From positions 1 to 6,726 of the forward strand of contig JASHYD010000819.1 in NCBI GenBank assembly GCA_030043175.1: a stretch of DNA of 6,726 nt, read 5' to 3'. Below the pieces are notes generated by a model. The model searched no databases. It saw nothing but the letters and a program-made list of their open reading frames with translations, and was not told the origin of the DNA. This document shows, one piece after another, positions 1-6,726 of the stretch (positions within the stretch are counted from its first letter, which is position 1; each line of letters opens with the position of its first letter). The translations under genes and the position numbers were made by a program. The DNA comes from Xanthobacteraceae bacterium (GTDB taxonomy: Bacteria; Pseudomonadota; Alphaproteobacteria; Rhizobiales; Xanthobacteraceae).

Positions 1-2
1 GG

Positions 3-80
3 AGCGACATCCTCAAACATCAGGACGATTTGCGAGCGAAGTGGACTACACTTTCCAACGGTCTAGCTGCAGGTGATTGA
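3..80 (+). CDS. Possible C-terminal tail of an upstream gene (partial, unassigned)
   Basis: From base 3 one forward frame is open through 25 codons and stops with TGA at 78-80. It ends in residues DDLRAKWTTLSNGLAAGD, a charged, helix-like tail that could be the C-terminus of a protein starting outside the window. The other two forward frames are also open over much of this short stretch, so openness alone proves little. No family is recognisable. If real, the gene lies on the same strand as the M20-like gene, about 207 bases upstream of it. Confidence 0.3.
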   Translation, partial: SDILKHQDDLRAKWTTLSNGLAAGD

Positions 81-287
81 ATGCTTTCGAGCTGCCGGCT
101 AGTGCGGCCAAGCCTGCCAACTCTACTGAGTTCATGTCGCCACGATGGGTGCAACCGAAGCGCCACGCGACGAACTGACCGCATGCGCCGGCGGCGACGA
201 GAAGGCGATTCGTCCCAACCAAATCATAACGGTTGCCGTGGGGTGCCGCGGGCAAGCGTCGGCAGCGTGTAAGCGGACAGAAAAGCC
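81..287. other. Upstream gap with no supported gene
   Basis: The short open frames here (for example from the ATG at 81 or at 145) have low-complexity, arginine-rich or unrecognisable translations, and no promoter hexamers or operator palindrome stand out. The stretch presumably carries the leader of the M20-like gene at 288. That gene has only a weak purine-rich stretch (GGACAGAAAAG, 275-285) ahead of its ATG. Confidence 0.35.
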
Positions 288-1559
288 ATGGCCACCGAAC
301 TATCGGACGTGCTGAAGCACATCGATGCCGCGCGCGTGCTCGAAGTGGAGCAGGCGCTGCTCCGCATTCCCAGTTCCACCTTCCAAGAACAAGCGATCGC
401 CGATCACCTCGCGGAACGGATGGAGGATATAGGCCTCGACGTCACCATGATGGATGTCGAGCATCCCTTCGATCCCACAGTTACCAGTAGGCAGCCGATG
501 GGCGTTTTGCGTGGCACCGGTAACGGCCCAAGCCTGATGCTCAACGGGCATATGGATCCCGGTGTCGAGATGCCGGGATGGTCGGTCGATCCCTATGGCG
601 CCAAATTCGAGGACGGGTGGGTTTGGGGCATGGGCGCCCACGACGACAAAGGCGGCATCGCCGCTGCCTTCTGCGCCGTGGAGGCCATAATCCGTACCGG
701 CACGCGCTTCAAAGGCGACGTGTTGTTGTGTCCGGTGATCGCTCACAAGCTTGGCGGTGCCGGCACGAGGGCACTGCTGCGCAGCGGCGTGCGGGCGGAT
801 TTGTGCATCAACATGGAGCACTCCAACAACACCATTGCCAATGTCTGCGTGGGCATCGTGATGGTGCGCATCCGCGTGGAAGCGCCGCAGCTCTTCTTCC
901 GCTACAGCGCCGAAGCGAAAGCCGCCTATTGGAATCCAATCGAACAGCTTTGCGAGGTCGTTCGCCGCGTCGGACCAAGCCTGGATCCTATCCCGCAAGC
1001 AAGCTGGATGAATTTTGTCCCGCACCCGGAGCTGCCGGGTTTTCCGACCCACACCTTCGATACTTTCCATAAGGAGCATTACTATCAAGAGAACTATACC
1101 GGCCTGCATAGCAAGCAAGCCGAACTGCTGCTGCAGTTCCGCACCGTGCCGGGGCAGACGCTGCAAAGCGTGACAGCCGATGTTGCCACGCTACTGCAAG
1201 GAATCAGGCGCGACCATCCGGCATTCAATTACACTTTTGAAGTGCCGGCAAAGGGTACCGAGCAGGGATGGTGTCAGGCGCCGATGGCTTGCGCCGCGGA
1301 TCATGCACTGGTGGTCGCGCTGGCCGCGGGTCAAGAATTAGCATCGGGCGAGCGAGCTATCGTTGGCGGTTGGGGACGGCTCGGCAATGTTGGCGACGGG
1401 AACATTATCGCCGCACATGGCATCCCCACCGTGCAGTATGGTCCGGGCGACATTCGCATCTACAAGGAATGGCCGACCGCCGATGAGCGCGTGCGGCTCT
1501 CCGACCTCGTTATCGCCGCGCGGGCGATGGCGTACGCAGCCGCCAGACTGTGTGGCTGA
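288..1559 (+). CDS. M20-family metallopeptidase/deacylase-like protein with atypical active site
   Basis: A 423-residue cytoplasmic protein without signal peptide, of the ArgE/DapE/CPG2 (M20) fold and close to the usual family length. The first metal motif is NGHMD (His88, Asp90), followed by GMGAHDDKGG around Asp119, and Glu177 in INMEHS fits the later acidic ligand. Other canonical residues are absent. The Glu-Glu pair expected before the GG-x-G turn reads His153-Lys154 (AHKLGGAG). The dimerisation-domain histidine position falls in LFFRY (202-206). The C-terminal GP...H motif reads YGPGDIRIYKEW, with Tyr392 in place of His. The residues around these sites look well ordered, so this is probably a divergent subfamily and not a decayed gene; activity is uncertain. 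The start is fixed by an in-frame TAA at 270-272. Family members hydrolyse N-acyl or peptide amide bonds; the substrate here is unknown, though the nearby importer suggests an imported amide. Confidence 0.85.
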   Translation: MATELSDVLKHIDAARVLEVEQALLRIPSSTFQEQAIADHLAERMEDIGLDVTMMDVEHPFDPTVTSRQPMGVLRGTGNGPSLMLNGHMDPGVEMPGWSVDPYGAKFEDGWVWGMGAHDDKGGIAAAFCAVEAIIRTGTRFKGDVLLCPVIAHKLGGAGTRALLRSGVRADLCINMEHSNNTIANVCVGIVMVRIRVEAPQLFFRYSAEAKAAYWNPIEQLCEVVRRVGPSLDPIPQASWMNFVPHPELPGFPTHTFDTFHKEHYYQENYTGLHSKQAELLLQFRTVPGQTLQSVTADVATLLQGIRRDHPAFNYTFEVPAKGTEQGWCQAPMACAADHALVVALAAGQELASGERAIVGGWGRLGNVGDGNIIAAHGIPTVQYGPGDIRIYKEWPTADERVRLSDLVIAARAMAYAAARLCG

Positions 1560-1670
1560 CCACAAGCGAAACGCGCACGGGAATCGCGGCCGCCCTGCGC
1601 ACTGGCGCCCTGGACAGAATACTTTTATGGCCCAAGTCGGCGACACCAGACACCGCGACGATCGCGGGCT

Positions 1671-1911
1671 AATGCCTATGCGGCCGTCGGTGCCGCCGGC
1701 TCAGACAGCAAGGGTGGGCGGGCGGCCACGCTGAATGCGCTATTCGATGAGTGGAGCGACCAGCCCAACGGCGAGCCGATCGATCAGGCAAAGATCGCGC
1801 GCTACGGCACCGTTGATTTGCTGTTCAGGCACTGCAAGAGCGAGAAGGCTTATACAGAGAAAGTCTCGCCCCCGCTCACGCGCCGACTATGAGCATATCA
1901 TGCAGATGATA
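1671..1911 (+). pseudogene. Tyrosine-type integrase N-terminal fragment, frameshifted
   Basis: Reading from about 1671 gives a protein-like stretch including KGGRAATLNALFDEW, then ARYGTVDLLFRHCKSEKAYTEKVSP up to 1871. This looks like the N-terminal, core-binding part of a phage-type tyrosine recombinase of the sort common in Rhizobiales. The frame then runs into TGA, but the next frame continues the same style with PRSRADYEHIMQMI (1870-1911). The shift falls in a run of five C (1869-1873); one C fewer would restore a single reading frame. No catalytic C-terminal domain (Arg, His-x-x-Arg, Tyr) follows, because the sequence changes to IS481 transposase-like text. It is therefore a dead remnant. 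The family call rests on recognition of the sequence style, without a database comparison, and the left boundary is uncertain: this frame is open back to 1560 without recognisable content. Confidence 0.5.
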
Positions 1912-1922
1912 TGGAGAAACCG

Positions 1923-2156
1923 GCGAGGTTCTATCCGGATGTGCACACACCGGCGATCAGCAGCGTCCATGCGGTTCTCGATCGTCTCCGCCTGGTCAAG
2001 CGCAGAATGGGACGAAGGAATAGAGCGAAGGAAACACTTATTTCCCTTCCCGGCCAACCCAACGGCCCGTGGTGCGCCGATTACAAGGGCGAGTTCATGC
2101 GTGCCGATCGGTGCTACTGCTATCCGCTCACTATCACCGATTTTGCTAGCCGTTAC
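1923..2156 (+). pseudogene. IS481-family transposase internal fragment
   Basis: The frame beginning near 1911 reads YPDVHTPAISSVHAVLDR, then LVKRRMGRRNRAK, then PNGPWCADYKGEF and YCYPLTITDFASRY. This is the signature stretch of IS481-type transposases: the linker after the helix-turn-helix, the basic region, and the start of the DDE (rve) catalytic core. The Asp in WCADYKG (2079-2081) corresponds to the first catalytic aspartate. The N-terminal helix-turn-helix, the second Asp and the final Glu are missing. After TyrArg-type residues ending at 2156 the translation abruptly loses resemblance, although the frame stays open into the ATPase gene. No terminal inverted repeats or target duplication are visible. 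It cannot encode an active enzyme. Confidence 0.75.
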
Positions 2157-2230
2157 TCGGGGTTCCTGGTGCCGTTTTACTTCGTTATGCTGGCCGAGTT
2201 ATTGGCCGGCAGTTCGGCCCCGCTGACGAG

Positions 2231-2239
2231 GGGAGGAAG
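2231..2239 (+). promoter_or_regulatory. Strong ribosome binding site of the ABC ATPase gene
   Basis: The bases GGGAGGAAG, with GGAGG at 2232-2236, lie 6 bases before the ATG at 2243. This is a near-ideal Shine-Dalgarno match. It decides the start, although the same frame is open well upstream into the mobile-element debris. Confidence 0.8.
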
Positions 2240-2242
2240 CGC

Positions 2243-3346
<1,104 letters not shown>

Positions 3347-3637
3347 AACTATGCGTGTGGCGAGTTGGTATTTGCTCGTCTGGAGGTTTCTGATGCAGGT
3401 TGGTCGCTTCCGCGGTCGATCTCGGCCTATGATGACCGAGGGTCGGTTTGGCCTGAGAAAAATGCGCCTCGAACGCACGGGGGACCGAGGCGACGCCGCT
3501 GTCCCGCGCGAGGTTCCGTTGGCCGCCGCCGTCGAGGTGCCGGTGCCCGGCATGCTGCCGCGCACCGAGCTCAAGGCGGCGCGCACGTCAAGGACGGCGC
3601 CAGCAATCGCTGACCCGCTGCTCCAACCGCTTCACGC
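3347..3637. other. Convergent intergenic region, no supported gene
   Basis: This gap lies between the 3' ends of the ATPase gene (forward) and the permease gene (reverse). Open frames exist on both strands, for example from the ATG at 3351. Their translations are arginine- or alanine/proline-rich, match nothing I recognise, and lack a good ribosome binding site. A weak 6-bp hairpin (GCCTCG 3466-3471 with CGAGGC 3486-3491) has no T-run on either side, so no intrinsic terminator can be called. The GC-rich, codon-like texture leaves room for a decayed gene fragment. Confidence 0.4.
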
Positions 3638-5362
3638 TTAGAGCTGCACGCCAAAGCGCGCGCTGACGCGCCACAGCAGTAAACCGAGGCCGACAAAGCA
3701 GCATGTGACCATGACGCTGAACGCCGCCATGTCGAGGATCTGACCGCCGGTCCACAGGTCGAACATGACGGATGCCAGCATCTGCGAGTTCGGTCCGACA
3801 AGCATCACCGTCATTGGCAGTTCCCGGATCGTCGTCAGGAAAACCACGATCCAACCGCCAAACAGCGCTGGCAGCAGCAGCGGAAACAGGATTCTCCGAA
3901 ACACAGCAAGCCCCGGTGCCCCAGATGTCGCCGCGCTTTCCTCCAGTTCTCTATGGATCTGCGTTAGGCCAACGTGGCTGTATCGCATGGCAAACGGCAG
4001 CGCACGCGTGATATGAGCAATGATGAGGACCCAGACAGTCCCGTAAATGGGAATCGGCACGACGAGATACATTTTGAGTATGGCGAGGCCGAGCACCACG
4101 CCAGGCAGGGCGAGTGGCAGCGAAACGAGGTGATCGAGTGCGGTGCGACCGAGAAGCTTCGTCCGCACCAACAACCAGGCCACGGCTGTTGTCACGAGCA
4201 TCGCCAGAGTGGCGGCGACCGCAGCTGTTAGCAGGCTGTTAGTCAGCGCGGTCTGCACGTCGTGACGATTGAGCACGCTAAGGTAATGACTGAGCGTCAT
4301 CGTCTTCACGCTTGCGGCCGAAGGCAGCTGGTAGAACCGCTGAAATGAAGCCCAAGCGGTGATGGCCAGCGGCAGCGCGACGATCAGCGGAAGGATCAGC
4401 ACGACAGTGGTCGCAAGATAACGCAGCCGGCCCAAGTCGAATAGGCGCGGCTTATATCCTTTGCCGGTGATGATCGCAAAGCGCTCCGCGTGCCGCGTTG
4501 CCAGACCGTATCCATAGATGCCAAGCCCCGCCACAACGATCATGATGACGCCGTAGGCGCTGGCCATACCGTAGTCCGGAAATGCACCGACGCGGATCTT
4601 CTGATAGATCTCCGTAGTTAGAACATGCACGCCGCCCGGTAGGCCGAGCAATGCCGGCGTCTCGAATGCCTCGATGCAGCGCACGAAAACTAGCAGGAAC
4701 GCGGCGAGCAAGGCGGGAAGGCTAAGCCGAAGAGTGACCCGCCACAGAGTTTGCCAATGCTGCGCGCCGCTCATTACCGCGGCTTCTTCCAGGCCTGCAT
4801 CCATGGATCGAAGCTGAACCGCGACTAGCAGGAACGCCATCGGGGTGGCCTGCAGCCCGTCGATCAGAATCATGCCCTGCATCGTGAAGATGTCGAACGG
4901 GGCAGACGACAGATTGAGAATGCGTATAAGCCACACGTTGATGATGCCGTTGCGAGTGTTCAGCAGAAAAATCCAGCCGATCGTCCAGATCAGGTAGGGC
5001 ACAGCGAGCGTGATGAAGGACGAAAGGTACGCAAGGGTTTTCAGCGGCGCGTTGGTACGTTCGACAAGAAAGGCCAGCAAGCTGCCCAGGCCCGTGCCGA
5101 GCAGTGAGGCGCCGAATGCGAACAAACATGAATTCCATGCCAGCACGGGGAAATTGGAGGAGGTCAGGATCGCACGATAGTTGTCGATGATGTGCGTCCC
5201 GGTCCCCGCGCCAGCGACGGTTAGGCTGGTCTGAAACAAAATCAAAATCGGCGGCACGATCAGATAGATCAGCACCGCGCCAGTCCCGATATAAAGCAGC
5301 GGGGCAAAATTCAGCCAACGCGAAGCTTGCGCAAACCATCCTGAGGGTGGGAGGTGCGCCAA
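3638..5362 (-). CDS. ABC transporter permease, fused two-domain (iron/putrescine type)
   Basis: A 574-residue inner-membrane protein with two tandem binding-protein-dependent permease domains, as in FbpB- or ThiP-type permeases where one polypeptide replaces a heterodimer. The N-terminal membrane segment lies at about 24-47, with about twelve hydrophobic segments overall. Each half carries an EAA loop that docks on the ATPase: EEAAVMSGAQHWQTLWRVTL (192-211) and LEESAATSGAPGLAVFRRIL (473-492), each followed by LP-rich sequence. The length is typical for the fused class. The best start is TTG at 5360-5362; there is no ATG near the N-terminus and no clear Shine-Dalgarno. It begins 14 bases after the binding-protein stop, so translational coupling is likely. 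It probably works with the binding protein upstream and the ATPase gene on the opposite strand. Confidence 0.93.
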   Translation of the reverse strand: MAHLPPSGWFAQASRWLNFAPLLYIGTGAVLIYLIVPPILILFQTSLTVAGAGTGTHIIDNYRAILTSSNFPVLAWNSCLFAFGASLLGTGLGSLLAFLVERTNAPLKTLAYLSSFITLAVPYLIWTIGWIFLLNTRNGIINVWLIRILNLSSAPFDIFTMQGMILIDGLQATPMAFLLVAVQLRSMDAGLEEAAVMSGAQHWQTLWRVTLRLSLPALLAAFLLVFVRCIEAFETPALLGLPGGVHVLTTEIYQKIRVGAFPDYGMASAYGVIMIVVAGLGIYGYGLATRHAERFAIITGKGYKPRLFDLGRLRYLATTVVLILPLIVALPLAITAWASFQRFYQLPSAASVKTMTLSHYLSVLNRHDVQTALTNSLLTAAVAATLAMLVTTAVAWLLVRTKLLGRTALDHLVSLPLALPGVVLGLAILKMYLVVPIPIYGTVWVLIIAHITRALPFAMRYSHVGLTQIHRELEESAATSGAPGLAVFRRILFPLLLPALFGGWIVVFLTTIRELPMTVMLVGPNSQMLASVMFDLWTGGQILDMAAFSVMVTCCFVGLGLLLWRVSARFGVQL

Positions 5363-5376
5363 TCCGGCGTGGCCGA

Positions 5377-6459
5377 TCAGCGTTTGACCATGATCGAATT
5401 AAACATGTCGGTCCACTTCTTGATGGTGCTGAGGTACTCGCTCTGGGGGATCGACGTGTCGAGATAATGCTTGTCGAAAACGTAGCCGCCATAGCGATTG
5501 GCAAGACCGATGCGTGTGCCGCCTTCGCCGGTGCCGACCATGGCGCGCTGGCCGTCATCGCTGAGGAGGAAATCGAGGAACAGCGTTGCGGCGTTTGGGT
5601 GCGGCGCATTGGCCAAGACAGCGAGCACGCCGAGGACGGTAGTGGCCTTGCCGAGCGGCGTCCATGCCAGCTGCGCGCCTTGATCCCGTCGGGAGACTAC
5701 TTGCCCGACCGAGGTCGGAAACGTGGCGACGGCGACGCCGGAGGCGACAAGGTCAGTTACGGCATTCGAGCTCATGTTGCTGTAGACGGTGATCTGCTGT
5801 GCAGCCAGCTTGCGCGCGAACTCGTCGCCCTTCTCCATGGCAACCGCACCGAAATAGGTCGCCCCCTGAACGCTGTCGTTGGTCGCCAGCTTGCCTTTCA
5901 GAGCGGGATTGAGAAGATCATCGAGGGATTTCGGCGCCTGTGCCTCGTTCATTAAGGTCGTATTGTAGCCGAGGCCGAGCGGCACCTCGCGGCCGGCTGC
6001 GAAATAGCCCTCGGGATCGACCACGGCAGGCGGCAGCCCTGCAAGCTGTGGCGATCGGAAGTTCGCCAATGCGTTGACGCCTTTCAGAGCCAGCGCCACC
6101 GGAAGACTGCCCTCGACGACGTCGAGGTCGAATTTTTTGGCGGCGAATTCGCCCAGCGCCCGCTGAATGAGCGGCCCGGTATCAAGCTGGACGGTCTGCA
6201 CGTCGATGAAGGAATATTTCTTGTGGAACGCTTCAGCAAGCGGTCGCGCCCGCTGATCAAGGATCATCGTCGTATACCAGAGAAGCTTTCCTTCGCGTCT
6301 CGCCCCGTCCTCGAGCTTCTGCTGACGGTCGGGGCCAGCATAGGCAAAGACATCTTCCGCCGGTGTCGCCTTGGCGGTATCGGCAAGAAGCGCGGCCGCC
6401 ACCGCCACGTTTACGAGTAAGCCAAGCGACGCGTTAACCCAACATTGTCCGGTGGTCAT
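5377..6459 (-). CDS. Periplasmic solute-binding protein of an ABC importer
   Basis: A 360-residue extracellular solute-binding protein of the Fe3+/putrescine-type family (FbpA/PotD-like fold). Residues 1-31 form a Sec-type signal peptide: a short N-region, the hydrophobic core LGLLVNVAVAAALLA and a likely cleavage after AKA. The mature part opens with QQKLEDGARREGKLLWYTTM (46-65), the usual first strand of this family. It continues with PLAEAFHKKYSFIDVQ (73-88), YFAAGREVPLGLGYNT (152-167) and SLDDLLNPALKGKLA (178-192), and ends with the hinge-side LFLDFLLSDDGQ (293-304). The start at 6459 is preferred over an in-frame ATG at 6531 because AGGAG lies 6 bases upstream, the signal peptide then starts correctly, and overlap with the upstream gene is avoided. 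The ligand is unknown; resemblance to iron-binding members does not establish iron binding. Confidence 0.92.
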   Translation of the reverse strand: MTTGQCWVNASLGLLVNVAVAAALLADTAKATPAEDVFAYAGPDRQQKLEDGARREGKLLWYTTMILDQRARPLAEAFHKKYSFIDVQTVQLDTGPLIQRALGEFAAKKFDLDVVEGSLPVALALKGVNALANFRSPQLAGLPPAVVDPEGYFAAGREVPLGLGYNTTLMNEAQAPKSLDDLLNPALKGKLATNDSVQGATYFGAVAMEKGDEFARKLAAQQITVYSNMSSNAVTDLVASGVAVATFPTSVGQVVSRRDQGAQLAWTPLGKATTVLGVLAVLANAPHPNAATLFLDFLLSDDGQRAMVGTGEGGTRIGLANRYGGYVFDKHYLDTSIPQSEYLSTIKKWTDMFNSIMVKR

Positions 6460-6465
6460 GCCTTG

Positions 6466-6470
6466 CTCCT
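6466..6470 (-). promoter_or_regulatory. Ribosome binding site deciding the solute-binding protein start
   Basis: On the reverse strand AGGAG (6470 down to 6466) is followed by a 6-base spacer and the ATG at 6459. It supports the internal start, which gives a clean signal peptide, over the longer in-frame start at 6531. Confidence 0.75.
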
Positions 6471-6503
6471 GACCCCACGCTGCGATCACGGCGGGCCGGT
6501 AGT

Positions 6504-6726
6504 TCAGCCGGCTGGATAATGCTTGAGCCACCAGCGCGCGATGTCGTCGCGGCGGGCGATCCAGACCTTTGGATGGTTCTTGATATGCGCGATGAATTCT
6601 CTGACCGCCACGGCGCGGCCGGGCCGGCCCGAGACACGCGAGTGCAGACCGACGGAGAGCATCTTCGGATGGGTGGCGCCTTCCTCGTAGAGCAAATCGA
6701 AACTGTCTTTGAGGTATTGGAAAAAT
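6504..6726 (-). CDS. Polysaccharide-deacetylase-fold protein, C-terminal part (PuuE/allantoinase-like)
   Basis: Only the last 73 residues are in view; the gene starts beyond the right edge. They read FFQYLKDSFDLLYEEGATHP, then KMLSVGLHSRVSGRPGRA and KVWIARRDDIARWWLKHYP, stopping with TGA at 6504-6506. The (K)M-SVGLH-GRPGR pattern, followed by a V-W-R-DIA-W helix, is the conserved C-terminal end of polysaccharide deacetylase (NodB-fold) proteins of the PuuE allantoinase-like branch. Members of this branch act on small amide compounds, and the visible His lies in the late SVGLH motif. The catalytic NodB motifs near the N-terminus cannot be checked. The stop is 44 bases before the binding-protein start on the same strand, so it is probably the first visible gene of that operon, supplying an enzyme for the imported compound. 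Confidence 0.8.
   Translation of the reverse strand, partial: FFQYLKDSFDLLYEEGATHPKMLSVGLHSRVSGRPGRAVAVREFIAHIKNHPKVWIARRDDIARWWLKHYPAG

Larger units (their letters stand above)
1560..2242 (+). mobile_element. Mobile-element debris between the M20-like gene and the ATPase gene
   Basis: This 683-base interval contains no intact gene. Two fragments of different mobile-element enzymes lie in the same orientation and almost abut: the integrase piece (to about 1911) and the IS481 transposase piece (from about 1923). The flanks, 1560-1670 and 2157-2242, have no recognisable coding content. I found no intact element ends, so the interval is best read as an old insertion and deletion scar. It separates two genes on the same strand that may once have been closer together. 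Confidence 0.6.

Noticed and set aside
145..315. Short forward frame with plausible-looking text (RPNQIITVAVGCRG) ahead of the M20-like gene
   Set aside because: It would overlap the M20-like start out of frame, has no ribosome binding site and matches no family I recognise.
300..1166. Long reverse-strand open frame (288 codons) opposite the M20-like gene
   Set aside because: It is an antisense shadow of a gene with clear family motifs. Its translation is histidine- and arginine-rich without any recognisable domain, and it has no separate gene context.
1735..2226. A 163-residue forward open frame through the mobile-element debris as a gene of its own
   Set aside because: Only about 14 residues of it (after the C-run) continue the integrase reading; the remainder is the wrong frame of both the integrase and the IS481 pieces.
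1560..2242. A complete insertion sequence with terminal inverted repeats and target duplication
   Set aside because: No matching ends or flanking direct repeat could be found by eye, and both enzyme readings are truncated.
3351..3641. Small forward open frame after the ATPase stop, possibly a 96-residue protein
   Set aside because: It starts 4 bases after the stop without a Shine-Dalgarno sequence; its composition is arginine-rich then Ala/Pro-rich, and it overlaps the permease 3' end.
4722..5609. Reverse-strand open frame of 295 codons across the permease and binding-protein boundary
   Set aside because: It overlaps two well-supported genes in another frame on the same strand; its translation is serine/arginine-rich frame-shadow text.
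5347..5955. Forward open frame of 202 codons opposite the solute-binding protein gene
   Set aside because: It is antisense to a gene with a signal peptide and family motifs, and its content is typical of complement-strand shadows in GC-rich DNA.
6460..6531. The longer form of the solute-binding protein starting at 6531
   Set aside because: It would put 24 polar residues before the signal peptide and overlap the upstream gene, whereas the start at 6459 has a good ribosome binding site.

Overview
This window looks like a piece of a GC-rich (about 60% by eye) alphaproteobacterial chromosome. The gene content and wording of the proteins resemble Bradyrhizobium and related Rhizobiales, but the genus is an inference from protein style and was not searched. 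All recognisable genes concern uptake and hydrolysis of small organic compounds, and a short stretch of mobile-element debris interrupts them.

Layout from left to right: (1) about 80 bases that may be the tail of an upstream gene, then an unexplained gap to 287. (2) A forward gene, 288-1559, for an M20-fold metallopeptidase/amidohydrolase-like protein whose active-site residues are only partly conserved. (3) 1560-2242 holds no intact gene. It contains what looks like a frameshifted N-terminal piece of a tyrosine-type integrase (about 1671-1911), joined to a middle piece of an IS481-family transposase (about 1923-2156). (4) A forward gene, 2243-3346, with a strong ribosome binding site, for a complete ABC transporter ATPase of the Fe3+/spermidine/putrescine (FbpC/PotA-like) type. 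(5) A convergent gap, 3347-3637, with no supported gene. (6) A reverse-strand operon, read from the right edge: the C-terminus of a polysaccharide-deacetylase-fold protein (6726-6504, start outside the window), a periplasmic solute-binding protein (6459-5377), and a fused two-domain ABC permease (5362-3638).

The binding protein, permease and ATPase together would make one complete ABC importer (periplasm, inner membrane, cytoplasm). Its ATPase lies on the opposite strand and faces the permease, so it cannot share their transcript. The two hydrolase-type genes flanking the importer suggest that the imported compound carries an amide, acyl or carbamoyl-like group that is cut after uptake. The substrate cannot be read from the sequence.

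I see no convincing novel defence, RNA or CRISPR system. The points most worth checking are the non-canonical M20 active site, the split convergent transporter, and the mosaic of two mobile-element fragments directly upstream of the ATPase gene.
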